In this document: positions 1-5,930 of the stretch, piece by piece
Numbering within the stretch: position 1 is the stretch's first letter
Layout: each line of letters opens with the position of its first letter
Source: Trueperaceae bacterium
GTDB taxonomy: Bacteria > Deinococcota > Deinococci > Deinococcales > Trueperaceae
Length of the DNA stretch: 6,979 nucleotides
NCBI GenBank assembly: GCA_007122815.1
Contig: SKSV01000389.1
Span: forward strand, 1-6,979
Direction: 5' to 3'
Notes under the pieces: generated by a model
Told to the model about the DNA's origin: nothing
Seen by the model: the letters and a program-made list of their open reading frames with translations, nothing else
The model's database searches: none
Made by a program: the position numbers and the translations under genes

Positions 1-13
1 AACGCCGGCCGCC

Positions 14-847
14 TCAGGTGTCGTAGCGGTGGTAGCCGTGACCGGCCTTGCGTCCCAGCCGTCCCGCCTCGACCCGCTTGCGCAGCCCTTGCGGCGCCCG
101 GAATCGCTCGCCGTACGCCTCGCTCAGGGAGTCGGCGATGGCGAGCATCACGTCCAACCCGACGTGATCGGCCAGCGCAAGTGGGCCCATGGGGTGGTTC
201 AGGCCGAGCTGCACGGCGGTGTCGATGTCCTCTGCGTCCGCCACGCCCTCGTCCAGGGTGCGCATCGCCTCCAGCAGCAGCGCCGCCAGCGCCCTGGTCG
301 TCACGAAACCCTGCCGGTCGGCGACCTCGACCACGGTCTTCCCGCACGCCTCGGACACCTCCCGCACGCGCGCCAGCGCGCTCGGCGACACCATCACCGT
401 GCGCACGACCTCGACCAGTCGCATGCGCTCCGGCGGGTTGAACCAGTGCATCCCCACCACCGCGCTAGGCCTCGACGTGGCAGCGGCAAGGGCGGTGACG
501 GAGAGCTGACTGGTGTTGGTGGCGAGGACGGCTTCGGGTGGGGCAGTGCGATCGAGCACCTCGAAGACGCGCCGTTTCAGCTCTAGCTCCTCAGGGACCG
601 CTTCGATCACGAGCCCGCAACCTGACGCGACCTCCTCCAGCTCGGACGTGAGCACGAGTTCGGCCGTCGCAGAGGTGCGCCTCACGCGTGCCGCCGCGCG
701 CTCCAGGGCGGCTGGCAGGGGGTCGTACAGGCGTACGGAGAAGCCGTGTCCGGCCAGCACGCTGGCGATCCCTCCGCCCATGGTGCCAGCTCCCACCACG
801 GCTACCGCCGTGGATGGGCCGGTTGCGCCAGTCGCAGCCTCGCTCAT
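14..847 (-). CDS. 3-hydroxyacyl-CoA (3-hydroxybutyryl-CoA) dehydrogenase
   Basis: A 277-residue cytosolic enzyme predicted to oxidise L-3-hydroxyacyl-CoA to 3-ketoacyl-CoA with NAD+, or to run in reverse in a butyrate or polyhydroxyalkanoate route. The N-terminal Rossmann domain (about residues 14-190) has the dinucleotide loop GAGTMGGGIA at 19-28 and an acidic D42 ending the second strand, which suits NAD. The family signature follows: NTSQLS (111-116), GMHWFNPPERM (132-142, catalytic His134) and Glu146. The C-terminal helical domain includes LGLNHPMGPLALAD (214-227), typical of single-domain HBD/PaaH proteins. The usual Asn of GFVVNR is Thr184 here (GFVTTR); as I recall, GFVTSR-type variants are common in this branch. 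The ATG start is supported by AGGGAGG 6 nt upstream. It lies 63 bp downstream of rsmJ on the same strand and may be co-transcribed. The exact substrate and chain length cannot be read from the sequence. Confidence 0.92.
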   Translation of the reverse strand: MSEAATGATGPSTAVAVVGAGTMGGGIASVLAGHGFSVRLYDPLPAALERAAARVRRTSATAELVLTSELEEVASGCGLVIEAVPEELELKRRVFEVLDRTAPPEAVLATNTSQLSVTALAAATSRPSAVVGMHWFNPPERMRLVEVVRTVMVSPSALARVREVSEACGKTVVEVADRQGFVTTRALAALLLEAMRTLDEGVADAEDIDTAVQLGLNHPMGPLALADHVGLDVMLAIADSLSEAYGERFRAPQGLRKRVEAGRLGRKAGHGYHRYDT

Positions 848-853
848 GCTTCG

Positions 854-860
854 CCTCCCT
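854..860 (-). promoter_or_regulatory. Shine-Dalgarno site of the 3-hydroxyacyl-CoA dehydrogenase gene
   Basis: Read on the minus strand the bases are AGGGAGG, 6 nt before the ATG at 847. This fixes the start and shows the gene has its own ribosome entry. I see no convincing promoter in the 63-bp gap to rsmJ. Confidence 0.7.
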
Positions 861-910
861 AGCCGTGCCCGCCGCCCGGTGGCCTGCGCGCGATAAGCCT
901 CGTACCGAGT

Positions 911-1771
911 CTAAGCGCCAACATCGTCGTCGACCGCGTGCCCGGGAGCCTCGGTATCCTCACCAGCGGCCGCCACCTCGGACGTGCTCGCGTAGAGATC
1001 GAAACGAGTAGTGCGACCAGAGATGCTTCCTGAGGGCCGCTGTCCCTCGAGCGGCGGGTCGGTCCTGGCTCGCTTCACCACGACGCGCCTGGTGGCGACC
1101 GAGCGCGCCTTGGCGAGCAGCGGCGCCTCCACGCCAGTCGCACCCCACGACGCGACGCTCCTCAGCCAGCGCAGCTCGGCGGCGCTCGTACCGCGCTCCG
1201 CGCGCCCGCCCCCGCCCTCCGTGCGTCTGCGGCCGCCCTCCGTGCGGCCGGGGAAGAGCGGGTCGAGGTAGACCACGTCGGCGCTACCCACGCTCTCGAG
1301 CGCCTCAGCGGCGTCGGCCTGCCGGAGCTCCATGCGCAGGGCGGCTTCCAGCCCGGCCGCCCGCCAGCGCTTCAACGCCTCCTCGAGCATCAACGCCATC
1401 ACCGGGGAGCGCTCGATCATCAGGACGTGCGCACCAGCGACCGCGATCACGCCGGCGTCTGCGCCCCAGCCGGCAGTGGCGTCGACGACGCACGCACCGC
1501 TGATCGGTTTCCCCAGGGCACGCAGCAGGGGATCGCGCCCTGGTCGCACCGCTCCAGGTGGTGGTGGCCTCCGCGGCGCCGAGCCCGCCGGAGGCCCCCT
1601 CAAGGCGGGCCCCTCCTCGTCCCACCAGACCACGACCGGCGGAGGTGTCGCCTCCAGCCAGTCACCCAGTTCGAGCAGTCGGCCCCCCAACCGCCGGGCG
1701 CACGCCTCGGCCGCGGCAAGCCAGCGCGACTCGGCAGCCACCACGAGAGGAGCCTGACCCGAGCCTGTCAC
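911..1771 (-). CDS. rsmJ: 16S rRNA (guanine-1516-N2) methyltransferase RsmJ family
   Basis: A 286-residue class I SAM-dependent methyltransferase of the RsmJ (YhiQ, DUF548) family, which methylates N2 of G1516 in E. coli 16S rRNA. Diagnostic segments are VVDATAGWGADAGVIA at 95-110 (SAM motif I), MIERSPVMALMLEEAL at 118-133 (acidic Glu120 expected to hold the ribose), DVVYLDPLFPGR at 165-176 (catalytic motif), and TRRVVVKRARTDPPL at 227-241 followed by RFDLYAST near 256-263. These match the order of the E. coli family. The chain is somewhat longer than the roughly 250 residues of E. coli RsmJ. The extra length includes a Pro/Arg-rich stretch (about 55-82), a Gly/Arg loop after the catalytic motif (177-195) and an acidic tail after 264. 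The start is GTG at 1771-1769 with GGAG only 3 nt upstream, so a slightly different start is possible. It diverges from the aminotransferase gene. Confidence 0.88.
   Translation of the reverse strand: MTGSGQAPLVVAAESRWLAAAEACARRLGGRLLELGDWLEATPPPVVVWWDEEGPALRGPPAGSAPRRPPPPGAVRPGRDPLLRALGKPISGACVVDATAGWGADAGVIAVAGAHVLMIERSPVMALMLEEALKRWRAAGLEAALRMELRQADAAEALESVGSADVVYLDPLFPGRTEGGRRRTEGGGGRAERGTSAAELRWLRSVASWGATGVEAPLLAKARSVATRRVVVKRARTDPPLEGQRPSGSISGRTTRFDLYASTSEVAAAGEDTEAPGHAVDDDVGA
1212..1246. repeat. In-frame 14-bp direct repeat, 21-bp period, inside rsmJ
   Basis: CCGCCCTCCGTGCG occurs at 1212-1225 and again at 1233-1246. The 21-bp period equals seven codons. In the RsmJ protein it gives two RTEGG motifs in the loop just after the DPLFPGR catalytic segment, so the reading frame is kept. 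It looks like a small slippage duplication in a tolerant surface loop. Confidence 0.85.
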
Positions 1772-1797
1772 GCGCTCCGCTCACGTGCTCGGTCCAC

Positions 1798-1827
1798 TTG
1801 CGTATCGACGGTGCTACGGAGCATGAT
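1798..1827 (+). promoter_or_regulatory. Candidate promoter of the aminotransferase gene
   Basis: A possible -35 TTGCGT (1798-1803) and -10 CATGAT (1822-1827) are separated by 18 bp. This would start transcription near 1834, inside the first palindrome, with a leader of about 70 nt before the GTG. The match to consensus is partial (3/6 and 4/6). TATCGT at 1834-1839 is another -10-like hexamer but has no -35 at a suitable distance. This is inference only. Confidence 0.3.
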
Positions 1828-1872
1828 GTTACGTATCGTAAGACTTACGAACCGTCGGGGTTCGTATCGAAC
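1801..1872. promoter_or_regulatory. Phased operator-like array: three CGTATCG boxes 31 bp apart
   Basis: CGTATCG occurs at 1801-1807, 1832-1838 and 1863-1869, each exactly 31 bp from the next, about three helical turns, so all three face the same side of the DNA. The second and third boxes are the centres of perfect 13-bp palindromes: TTACGTATCGTAA (1829-1841) and GTTCGTATCGAAC (1860-1872). A further inverted repeat, TACGAACC-5 nt-GGTTCGTA (1846-1866), overlaps the last one. The array sits between the divergent rsmJ and aminotransferase starts and covers the likely promoter. It is most simply read as a binding region for a cooperative or multimeric regulator of the aminotransferase gene, perhaps also of rsmJ. 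The regulator is not encoded in this window. Confidence 0.65.
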
Positions 1873-1889
1873 GTAGCAAGCCGAAAACC

Positions 1890-1896
1890 AGGAGGA
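1890..1896 (+). promoter_or_regulatory. Shine-Dalgarno site that sets the aminotransferase start
   Basis: AGGAGGA lies 6 nt before GTG at 1903. The reading frame stays open upstream to 1558, but that upstream part is Pro/Arg-rich, runs antisense through rsmJ and across the operator array, and has no family similarity. This site therefore picks GTG 1903 as the true start. Confidence 0.9.
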
Positions 1897-1902
1897 AACA
1901 GA

Positions 1903-3216
1903 GTGAGCAACTCAGCCATCGCCCAGCGGCGCGCGCTCTCAGTCGCGCCCGCCGCCATGAGCGTGCATCCGATCTCGCCGGTCAAGGCCGAAGGCGCCCA
2001 CGTCTGGGACGCCGACGGCAAGCGCTACCTGGATTGGACGGTCGGCATCGCGGTCATGAACATCGGCCACTCGCACCCGAAGGTCGTCTCCGCGGTGCAG
2101 CGCCAGGTGGCGGAGTTCCAACACCTCTGCTTCGCGGTGGGCATGCACGAGAGCTACGTCGAGCTCGCAGAACGGCTCGCCGCCATCGCTCCCGGCCCCT
2201 CGCCGAAGCGCACCTTCTTGGTCAACTCGGGCGCGGAAGCCGTCGAGAACACCGTCAAGATCGCCCGCGTGGCGACCGGACGACAGGGCATAGTGGCCTT
2301 CACCCACGCCTTCCACGGACGCACCCACATGGCCCTCTCGCTCACGGGCAAATCCGACCCGTACAAAGCCGGGTTCGCTCCCCGCGCTGCCGAGGTCTAC
2401 CGAGCCGCCTACCCCTACCTCTACCGCAACCCCTTCGGCCTCACCGGCGAGCAAGCCGCGGAAGCCTACCTCGAGCAGCTCCGTGACCTGGTCGCGACGA
2501 CGATCGGGGAGAACGAGGTGGCGGCCTTCCTCATCGAACCCGTCGCCGGGGAGGGCGGCTTCATCCCGGCACCCGAGCGCTTCCTGCGTGGCTTGCGCGA
2601 GTACGCCGACCGTATCGGCGCGCTCTGGATCGACGACGAGGTGCAGGCCGGCATGGGCCGGACCGGGCGCTGGTGGGCGGTGGACCACTTCGATCTCGAG
2701 CCGGACCTCGTCGCCACCGCCAAGGCGCTCGCGAGCGGGTTCCCGCTCGGAGCCGTCGTCGGCAAGGCAGAAGTGATGGACGCGGTCGGCCCGGGCATGC
2801 TCGGCTCGACCTTCGGCGGCAACCCCAGCGCTTGCGCGGCGGCGCTCGCGACCATCGAGGTGATCCAGGAGGAAGGCCTGCTCCAGCGCGCGGCCACCAT
2901 CGGCGACGCCATACGCGAGCGCATGGAAGCGCTGCAGCGGCGCCAGAGCGCGCTCGGCGACGTGCGCGGACTCGGGGCGATGGTCGGTCTGGAGTTCGTT
3001 CGAGACGACGGCCACACGCCGGACCCGGAGCTGGTCCAACGCCTGGTGGTCGAGTGCCGGGAACGCGGGCTGCTCGTGCTGCCAACCGGTACCTACGGGA
3101 ACGTGATCAGGCTGTTGCCGCCGATCCGCATGAGCGACGCCGAGCTCGAGTTGGGCCTGGCGACCCTGGAGTCGGCCATCGCCGTGGCGCGGGGGGCGGA
3201 CCCAGTGCCGGCCTGA
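1903..3216 (+). CDS. gabT: 4-aminobutyrate aminotransferase-like class III PLP enzyme
   Basis: A 437-residue cytosolic fold-type I (class III) aminotransferase predicted to move the amino group of GABA or a related omega-amine to 2-oxoglutarate, giving succinate semialdehyde and glutamate. Visible family features in order: NSGAEAVENTVKIAR (108-122, phosphate cup), FHGRTHMALSLTGK (137-150), IEPVAGEGGF (211-220, with Glu212), IDDEVQAGMGRTG (243-255, Asp245 to pair with the pyridine nitrogen), TAKALASGFPLGAVVG (272-287, Schiff-base Lys274), GSTFGGNP (301-308) and the C-terminal VIRLLPP (401-407, Arg403 for the substrate carboxylate). The LTGK segment and the order of motifs resemble E. coli GabT more than ArgD, but lysine, ornithine or 5-aminovalerate specificity cannot be excluded. 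The start is GTG, chosen because of AGGAGGA 6 nt before it. No succinate semialdehyde dehydrogenase gene is adjacent. Regulation probably runs through the box array just upstream. Confidence 0.9.
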   Translation: MSNSAIAQRRALSVAPAAMSVHPISPVKAEGAHVWDADGKRYLDWTVGIAVMNIGHSHPKVVSAVQRQVAEFQHLCFAVGMHESYVELAERLAAIAPGPSPKRTFLVNSGAEAVENTVKIARVATGRQGIVAFTHAFHGRTHMALSLTGKSDPYKAGFAPRAAEVYRAAYPYLYRNPFGLTGEQAAEAYLEQLRDLVATTIGENEVAAFLIEPVAGEGGFIPAPERFLRGLREYADRIGALWIDDEVQAGMGRTGRWWAVDHFDLEPDLVATAKALASGFPLGAVVGKAEVMDAVGPGMLGSTFGGNPSACAAALATIEVIQEEGLLQRAATIGDAIRERMEALQRRQSALGDVRGLGAMVGLEFVRDDGHTPDPELVQRLVVECRERGLLVLPTGTYGNVIRLLPPIRMSDAELELGLATLESAIAVARGADPVPA

Positions 3217-3246
3217 GCCGGGATCGGACGACGCCCCACCTGGTGG

Positions 3247-3252
3247 TACGCT
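3247..3252 (+). promoter_or_regulatory. Candidate -10 box for a leaderless rpe transcript
   Basis: TACGCT fits TANNNT and ends 7 nt before the rpe ATG, the spacing expected if transcription starts at the start codon. There is no good Shine-Dalgarno in the 43-bp gap (only GGTGG at 3242-3246). The -35 region is weak (TCGGAC at 3224-3229 with a 17-bp spacer). Read-through from the aminotransferase gene remains possible. Confidence 0.4.
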
Positions 3253-3259
3253 CTGGCTC

Positions 3260-3922
3260 ATGTCCGGTATTCGCATCGCCCCTTCCGTGCTCGCAGCCGA
3301 CCTGGGTCGGCTCGCTGAGCAAGTCGCCGCCGTCGAGGCGGCGGGCGCAGAGTGGATCCACGTGGACGTCATGGACGGCCACTTCGTCCCGAACCTGAGC
3401 TTCGGGCCGTCGGTGGTGGCGGCGGTGAGGAGATCGACGAGCTGCTTCGTGGACGTGCACCTGATGATAGACGCTCCCGAGCGCTGGGCCAGCGCCTACG
3501 TCGATGCCGGGGCCGATCTCGTGAGCGTGCACGCCGAGGCCACCCCTCACGTGCACCGTGCGCTGGCGGCGGTGCGGGAGGCCGGAGCTCAGGTGGGCCT
3601 AGCGGTCAACCCGCTCACCCCGCTCACGGTCCTCGAGGACGCCTTCGACGAGCTCGACCTGGCCGTGGTTATGGCGGTGGACCCGGGTTTCGGCGGCCAG
3701 CACTTCCTCTCGCGCGCGCTCGCTCGGCTCGAGCGCCTGCGCGAGCTGCGTAGCGTCAGGGGCGTCGACACGCTGCTCCAGGTGGACGGCGGCATCTCCG
3801 TGAAGACCATCGGCGACGCCCGCCGCTCCGGCGCCGACGTGGCGGTGGCGGGAAGCGCGGTCTTCGGCGCGAGCGACGCCGCAGCCGCGCTCGAAGAGCT
3901 GCGCAGCGCCGCGGCGGCCTAG
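3260..3922 (+). CDS. rpe: Ribulose-phosphate 3-epimerase
   Basis: A 220-residue TIM-barrel enzyme that interconverts D-ribulose 5-phosphate and D-xylulose 5-phosphate in the cytosolic pentose phosphate pathway. It is full length for the family. IAPSVLAADLGRL (6-18) opens the barrel. HVDVMDGHFVPNLSFGP (34-50) supplies metal ligand His34 and the acid/base Asp36. DVHLMID (65-71) supplies His67, and LQVDGGIS (173-180) the second catalytic Asp176. MAVDPGFGGQHF (138-149) is the mobile loop over the substrate, with Asp141 where many bacterial enzymes have Asn. The C-terminal phosphate site is VAGSAVFG (196-203). The ATG at 3260 gives the correct N terminus. It has little ribosome-site support and a TANNNT box 7 nt upstream, so it may be translated leaderless. 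It follows the aminotransferase by 43 bp and converges with accA. Confidence 0.96.
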   Translation: MSGIRIAPSVLAADLGRLAEQVAAVEAAGAEWIHVDVMDGHFVPNLSFGPSVVAAVRRSTSCFVDVHLMIDAPERWASAYVDAGADLVSVHAEATPHVHRALAAVREAGAQVGLAVNPLTPLTVLEDAFDELDLAVVMAVDPGFGGQHFLSRALARLERLRELRSVRGVDTLLQVDGGISVKTIGDARRSGADVAVAGSAVFGASDAAAALEELRSAAAA

Positions 3923-3930
3923 GCGCCAGG

Positions 3931-3973
3931 AACGCTGACGCGCGAGCAACGCTGGCGCGCGAGCAACCCTGGC
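3931..3973. repeat. 17-bp tandem repeat, about 2.5 copies, between rpe and accA
   Basis: Two 17-bp units (3931-3947 and 3948-3964) differ at one base: both begin AACGCTG and end CGCGCGAGC. A third partial, degenerate unit (AACCCTGGC) follows at 3965-3973 and stops at the accA stop codon. Short inverted arms, GCCAGG at 3925-3930 and CCTGGC at 3968-3973, flank the array, and GAGC/GCTC can pair at 3961-3975. No T-run follows on either strand, so it is not a canonical intrinsic terminator, although it fills the whole convergent gap where one would be expected. Confidence 0.8.
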
Positions 3974-4903
3974 TCAGGCGGCTTCCAGGAAGCGGCCCAT
4001 GCGCCGGAAGCGCTCGCAGCGCTCGCCCGCGAGCCGCGCGCCGGGGATCCCGTAGAGTTCGGCGAAGGCTCTCTCGACCGACACCTTGACGGCCTCGATG
4101 GCGCCGGCAGGGTCCTTGTGGGCGCCGCCCACCGGTTCGGCCACCACCTCGTCGACCACGCCCTGCTCCAGCAGGTCGTGGGCGGTCAACTTGAGCGCTT
4201 CGGCCGCGCGAGGCGCCTCCGCCGCGTCCCGCCAGCGGATGGCAGCACAAGACTCCGGGCTTATCACCGAGTAGATGGCGTGCTCCAGGATGAGCACACG
4301 GTTCGCTACACCCAGCGCCAGGGCGCCGCCCGATCCCCCCTCGCCGACGATCACGCTGACCGCCGGGACGCGCAGCCGACTCATGCGCTGGATGCTCGCC
4401 GCGATGACCCAGGCTTGCCCCTGCTCCTCGGCCGCGATGCCCGGGTACGCGCCGGGCGTGTCGATGAGGCACAACACCGGCAGGGCGAACTTGTCGGCGA
4501 GGTCGAACAGGCGCAAGGCCTTGCGGTAACCGCTCGGGTGCGCCATGCCGAAGTTGCGATGGATGTTGTCCTTGGTGTCGCGACCCTTCTGCTGTGCGAT
4601 CACCACGAGACCGCGGTGACCCAAGCGCGCCAGCCCGCCCACCAGCGCCGGGTCGTCGCCCAGCGTGCGGTCGCCGTGCAGCTCCGTGAACTCCTCCACC
4701 ACACCAGCCAGGAAGTCCAGCGCGGTCGGGCGACCGGGAGCGCGCGCCACCTGCACGCGCTGCCAGCGGTTCAGGCTGGCGAAGGTGTCGCGCGTCAGGC
4801 TCGCAAGCCGCTCTTCGAACGCGGCTATCTCACCTGAGAGGTCGACGCCCTGCTCGTCGGCGTAAGCGCGCATGTCGCGGATGCGCGCCTCGAGCTCGAC
4901 CAT
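3974..4903 (-). CDS. accA: Acetyl-CoA carboxylase carboxyltransferase subunit alpha
   Basis: A 309-residue alpha subunit of the bacterial acetyl-CoA carboxylase carboxyltransferase, which with AccD moves the carboxyl group from biotin on AccB to acetyl-CoA to make malonyl-CoA, the committed step of fatty acid synthesis. The N-terminal helical part (1-45) is followed by the crotonase-like core: [20 protein letters not shown] (74-93), [20 protein letters not shown] (101-120), [11 protein letters not shown] (122-132), [18 protein letters not shown] (147-164) and [18 protein letters not shown] (186-203), whose glycines form the oxyanion-hole region. [15 protein letters not shown] (212-226) is also typical. 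The ATG at 4903 is chosen over an upstream extension of 57 codons that would run into accD and is not family-like. GAGAGG lies 3 nt before it and overlaps the accD stop codon, which suggests translational coupling. The gap to accD is only 7 bp. Confidence 0.97.
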   Translation of the reverse strand: MVELEARIRDMRAYADEQGVDLSGEIAAFEERLASLTRDTFASLNRWQRVQVARAPGRPTALDFLAGVVEEFTELHGDRTLGDDPALVGGLARLGHRGLVVIAQQKGRDTKDNIHRNFGMAHPSGYRKALRLFDLADKFALPVLCLIDTPGAYPGIAAEEQGQAWVIAASIQRMSRLRVPAVSVIVGEGGSGGALALGVANRVLILEHAIYSVISPESCAAIRWRDAAEAPRAAEALKLTAHDLLEQGVVDEVVAEPVGGAHKDPAGAIEAVKVSVERAFAELYGIPGARLAGERCERFRRMGRFLEAA

Positions 4904-4906
4904 GGG

Positions 4907-4912
4907 CCTCTC
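4907..4912 (-). promoter_or_regulatory. Shine-Dalgarno site of accA overlapping the accD stop codon
   Basis: The minus strand reads GAGAGG here. Its first two bases are the last two of the accD TGA (4913-4911), and the accA ATG follows 3 nt later. Terminating ribosomes would sit on this site, a simple way to keep AccA and AccD at the equal amounts their alpha2-beta2 complex needs. Confidence 0.6.
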
Positions 4913-5819
4913 AAAAGGTAGCGGCACTAGCCTCGCTCTCCTCGCCGGGAGCCTGCTGCTCCGCTTCGCCCTGGCCCGAGCGGAGCAAGCGCAGGTAGCT
5001 CCCCAGGCGCGCCTTGAGCGCTCCGCGCGCGATGACGTCGTCCAGCATGCCCTTGCGCAGGAGGAACTCCGCACGCTGGAACCCCTCGGGCAGGTCCTGC
5101 TTGATGGTCTGCTGGATCACCCGCGGCCCAGCGAAGCAGATCAACGCGCCCGGCTCAGCCACCACCAGGTCGCCGAGGGTCGCGAACGAGGCCGTCACGC
5201 CGCCCGTGGTCGGGTCGGTCAGCACGCTCAGGTAAGGCAACCTCTCGGCCGCCAGCGCCTCCAACGCGACCGTCGTCTTGGCCATCTGCATCAGCGAGAG
5301 CGCGCCCTCCTGCATACGTGCGCCACCGGAGGCAGCGACGCTCACGAAAGCGCGCCGCTCGGCGGCGGCCCGCTCGACGGCTCGCGCGATCTCCTCGCCC
5401 ACGACCGATCCCATGGAGCCCCCGAGGAAGTCGAAGTCCATCACCGCCAGGGCGACGCCCTCGCCCTCCAGCGTGGCCGCTCCGGTGACGATGGCGTCGG
5501 GGCGCTCGCTCTTGGCTTGCGCCGAGCGCAGCCGCTCGGTGTAGGGTTCAGTGTCGACGAAGCCCAACGCGTCCTCTGGCTGCACGAACCCCGACCAGCG
5601 CTCGAAGCTCCCATCGTCAGCCAGCATCTCGATGCGCGCCTCGACCGGCATACGCTCGTGATGCGAGCACTCCGGGCAGACGTACAGGTTCGCTATGAGG
5701 TCCTTGCGGTATATCTGGGCGTGACAGCCGACGCACTTGAGCCAAAGTCCGGCCGGGCTGGCGTCGTCGTCGTCGCCACGCGTCGGACGCTTGCGGCGGA
5801 ACCAGCGTTCGAGCGCCAT
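4911..5819 (-). CDS. accD: Acetyl-CoA carboxylase carboxyltransferase subunit beta
   Basis: A 302-residue beta subunit that partners AccA in the carboxyltransferase half of acetyl-CoA carboxylase. It begins with a zinc ribbon, Cys29-x2-Cys32 and Cys48-x2-Cys51, the AccD hallmark. The crotonase-like core follows: [17 protein letters not shown] (127-143), [20 protein letters not shown] (163-182), [14 protein letters not shown] (200-213), [12 protein letters not shown] (228-239) and [21 protein letters not shown] (243-263). After about residue 281 there is a Glu/Ala/Ser-rich tail of some 20 residues, likely disordered. The ATG at 5819 has GAGGAGG 4 nt upstream. An in-frame ATG 15 codons earlier (5864) has no ribosome site and overlaps the candidate -10, so it is less likely. 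First gene of an accD-accA operon; accB and accC are not in the window. Confidence 0.97.
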   Translation of the reverse strand: MALERWFRRKRPTRGDDDDASPAGLWLKCVGCHAQIYRKDLIANLYVCPECSHHERMPVEARIEMLADDGSFERWSGFVQPEDALGFVDTEPYTERLRSAQAKSERPDAIVTGAATLEGEGVALAVMDFDFLGGSMGSVVGEEIARAVERAAAERRAFVSVAASGGARMQEGALSLMQMAKTTVALEALAAERLPYLSVLTDPTTGGVTASFATLGDLVVAEPGALICFAGPRVIQQTIKQDLPEGFQRAEFLLRKGMLDDVIARGALKARLGSYLRLLRSGQGEAEQQAPGEESEASAATF

Positions 5820-5862
5820 CCGTCCTCCTCGTCGAGCGTGGGTGGGGGCGTCAGCACGCGAC

Positions 5863-5868
5863 ATGATA
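5863..5868 (-). promoter_or_regulatory. Candidate -10 box for the accD-accA operon
   Basis: On the minus strand the sequence is TATCAT, 5/6 to TATAAT. It would give a start point near 5856 and a leader of about 35 nt that contains the accD Shine-Dalgarno GAGGAGG at 5824-5830. No good -35 is seen at 16-19 bp upstream, so it would depend on an activator or on unusual recognition. Confidence 0.4.
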
Positions 5869-5894
5869 CACGCCGAGCGCCACGGCGCGCCTCC

Positions 5895-5923
5895 TTGTGA
5901 GTCATCGCGGAGCGTCGTATCGT
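5895..5923 (+). promoter_or_regulatory. Candidate leaderless promoter of the SDR-like gene and nrdR
   Basis: TTGTGA (5895-5900, 4/6 to TTGACA), a 17-bp spacer, and TATCGT (5918-5923, 4/6 to TATAAT) end 7 nt before ATG 5931. That spacing would put the transcription start at or next to the ATG. This favours ATG 5931 over the in-frame GTG at 5922, which lies inside the -10 box, although GGAG at 5909-5912 could serve that GTG if a longer transcript existed. Confidence 0.5.
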
Positions 5924-5930
5924 GGAGACC

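Noticed and set aside
29..586. Plus-strand frame of 185 codons opposite the dehydrogenase
   Set aside because: Histidine/arginine-rich low-complexity translation, no ribosome site, fully antisense to a confident gene.
1558..1902. N-terminal extension of the aminotransferase frame
   Set aside because: It is Pro/Arg-rich, runs antisense through rsmJ and across the operator array, and is made unnecessary by AGGAGGA followed by GTG at 1903.
1939..3372. Minus-strand open frame of 477 codons
   Set aside because: It is antisense to the well-supported aminotransferase and part of rpe, has no recognisable domain, and has the composition expected of a reverse-frame shadow in GC-rich coding DNA.
3677..3712. 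Asp for Asn in the Rpe mobile loop (DPGFGGQ)
   Set aside because: Acidic residues occur at this position in known epimerases (eukaryotic enzymes have EPGFGGQ), so it is not unusual.
3923..3973. Bidirectional intrinsic terminator between rpe and accA
   Set aside because: Weak inverted arms are present but there is no U-tract on either strand. Reported only as a repeat.
4118..5900. Plus-strand frames (239 and 342 codons) opposite accA and accD
   Set aside because: Shadows of the two carboxyltransferase genes, with no domains and no initiation signals.
5916..5922. A further CGTATCG upstream of the SDR-like gene
   Set aside because: It lacks the T two bases upstream and any palindrome or spacing, and its bases are explained by the -10 box. 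The same 7-mer also occurs inside gabT at 2611, so single copies are expected by chance.
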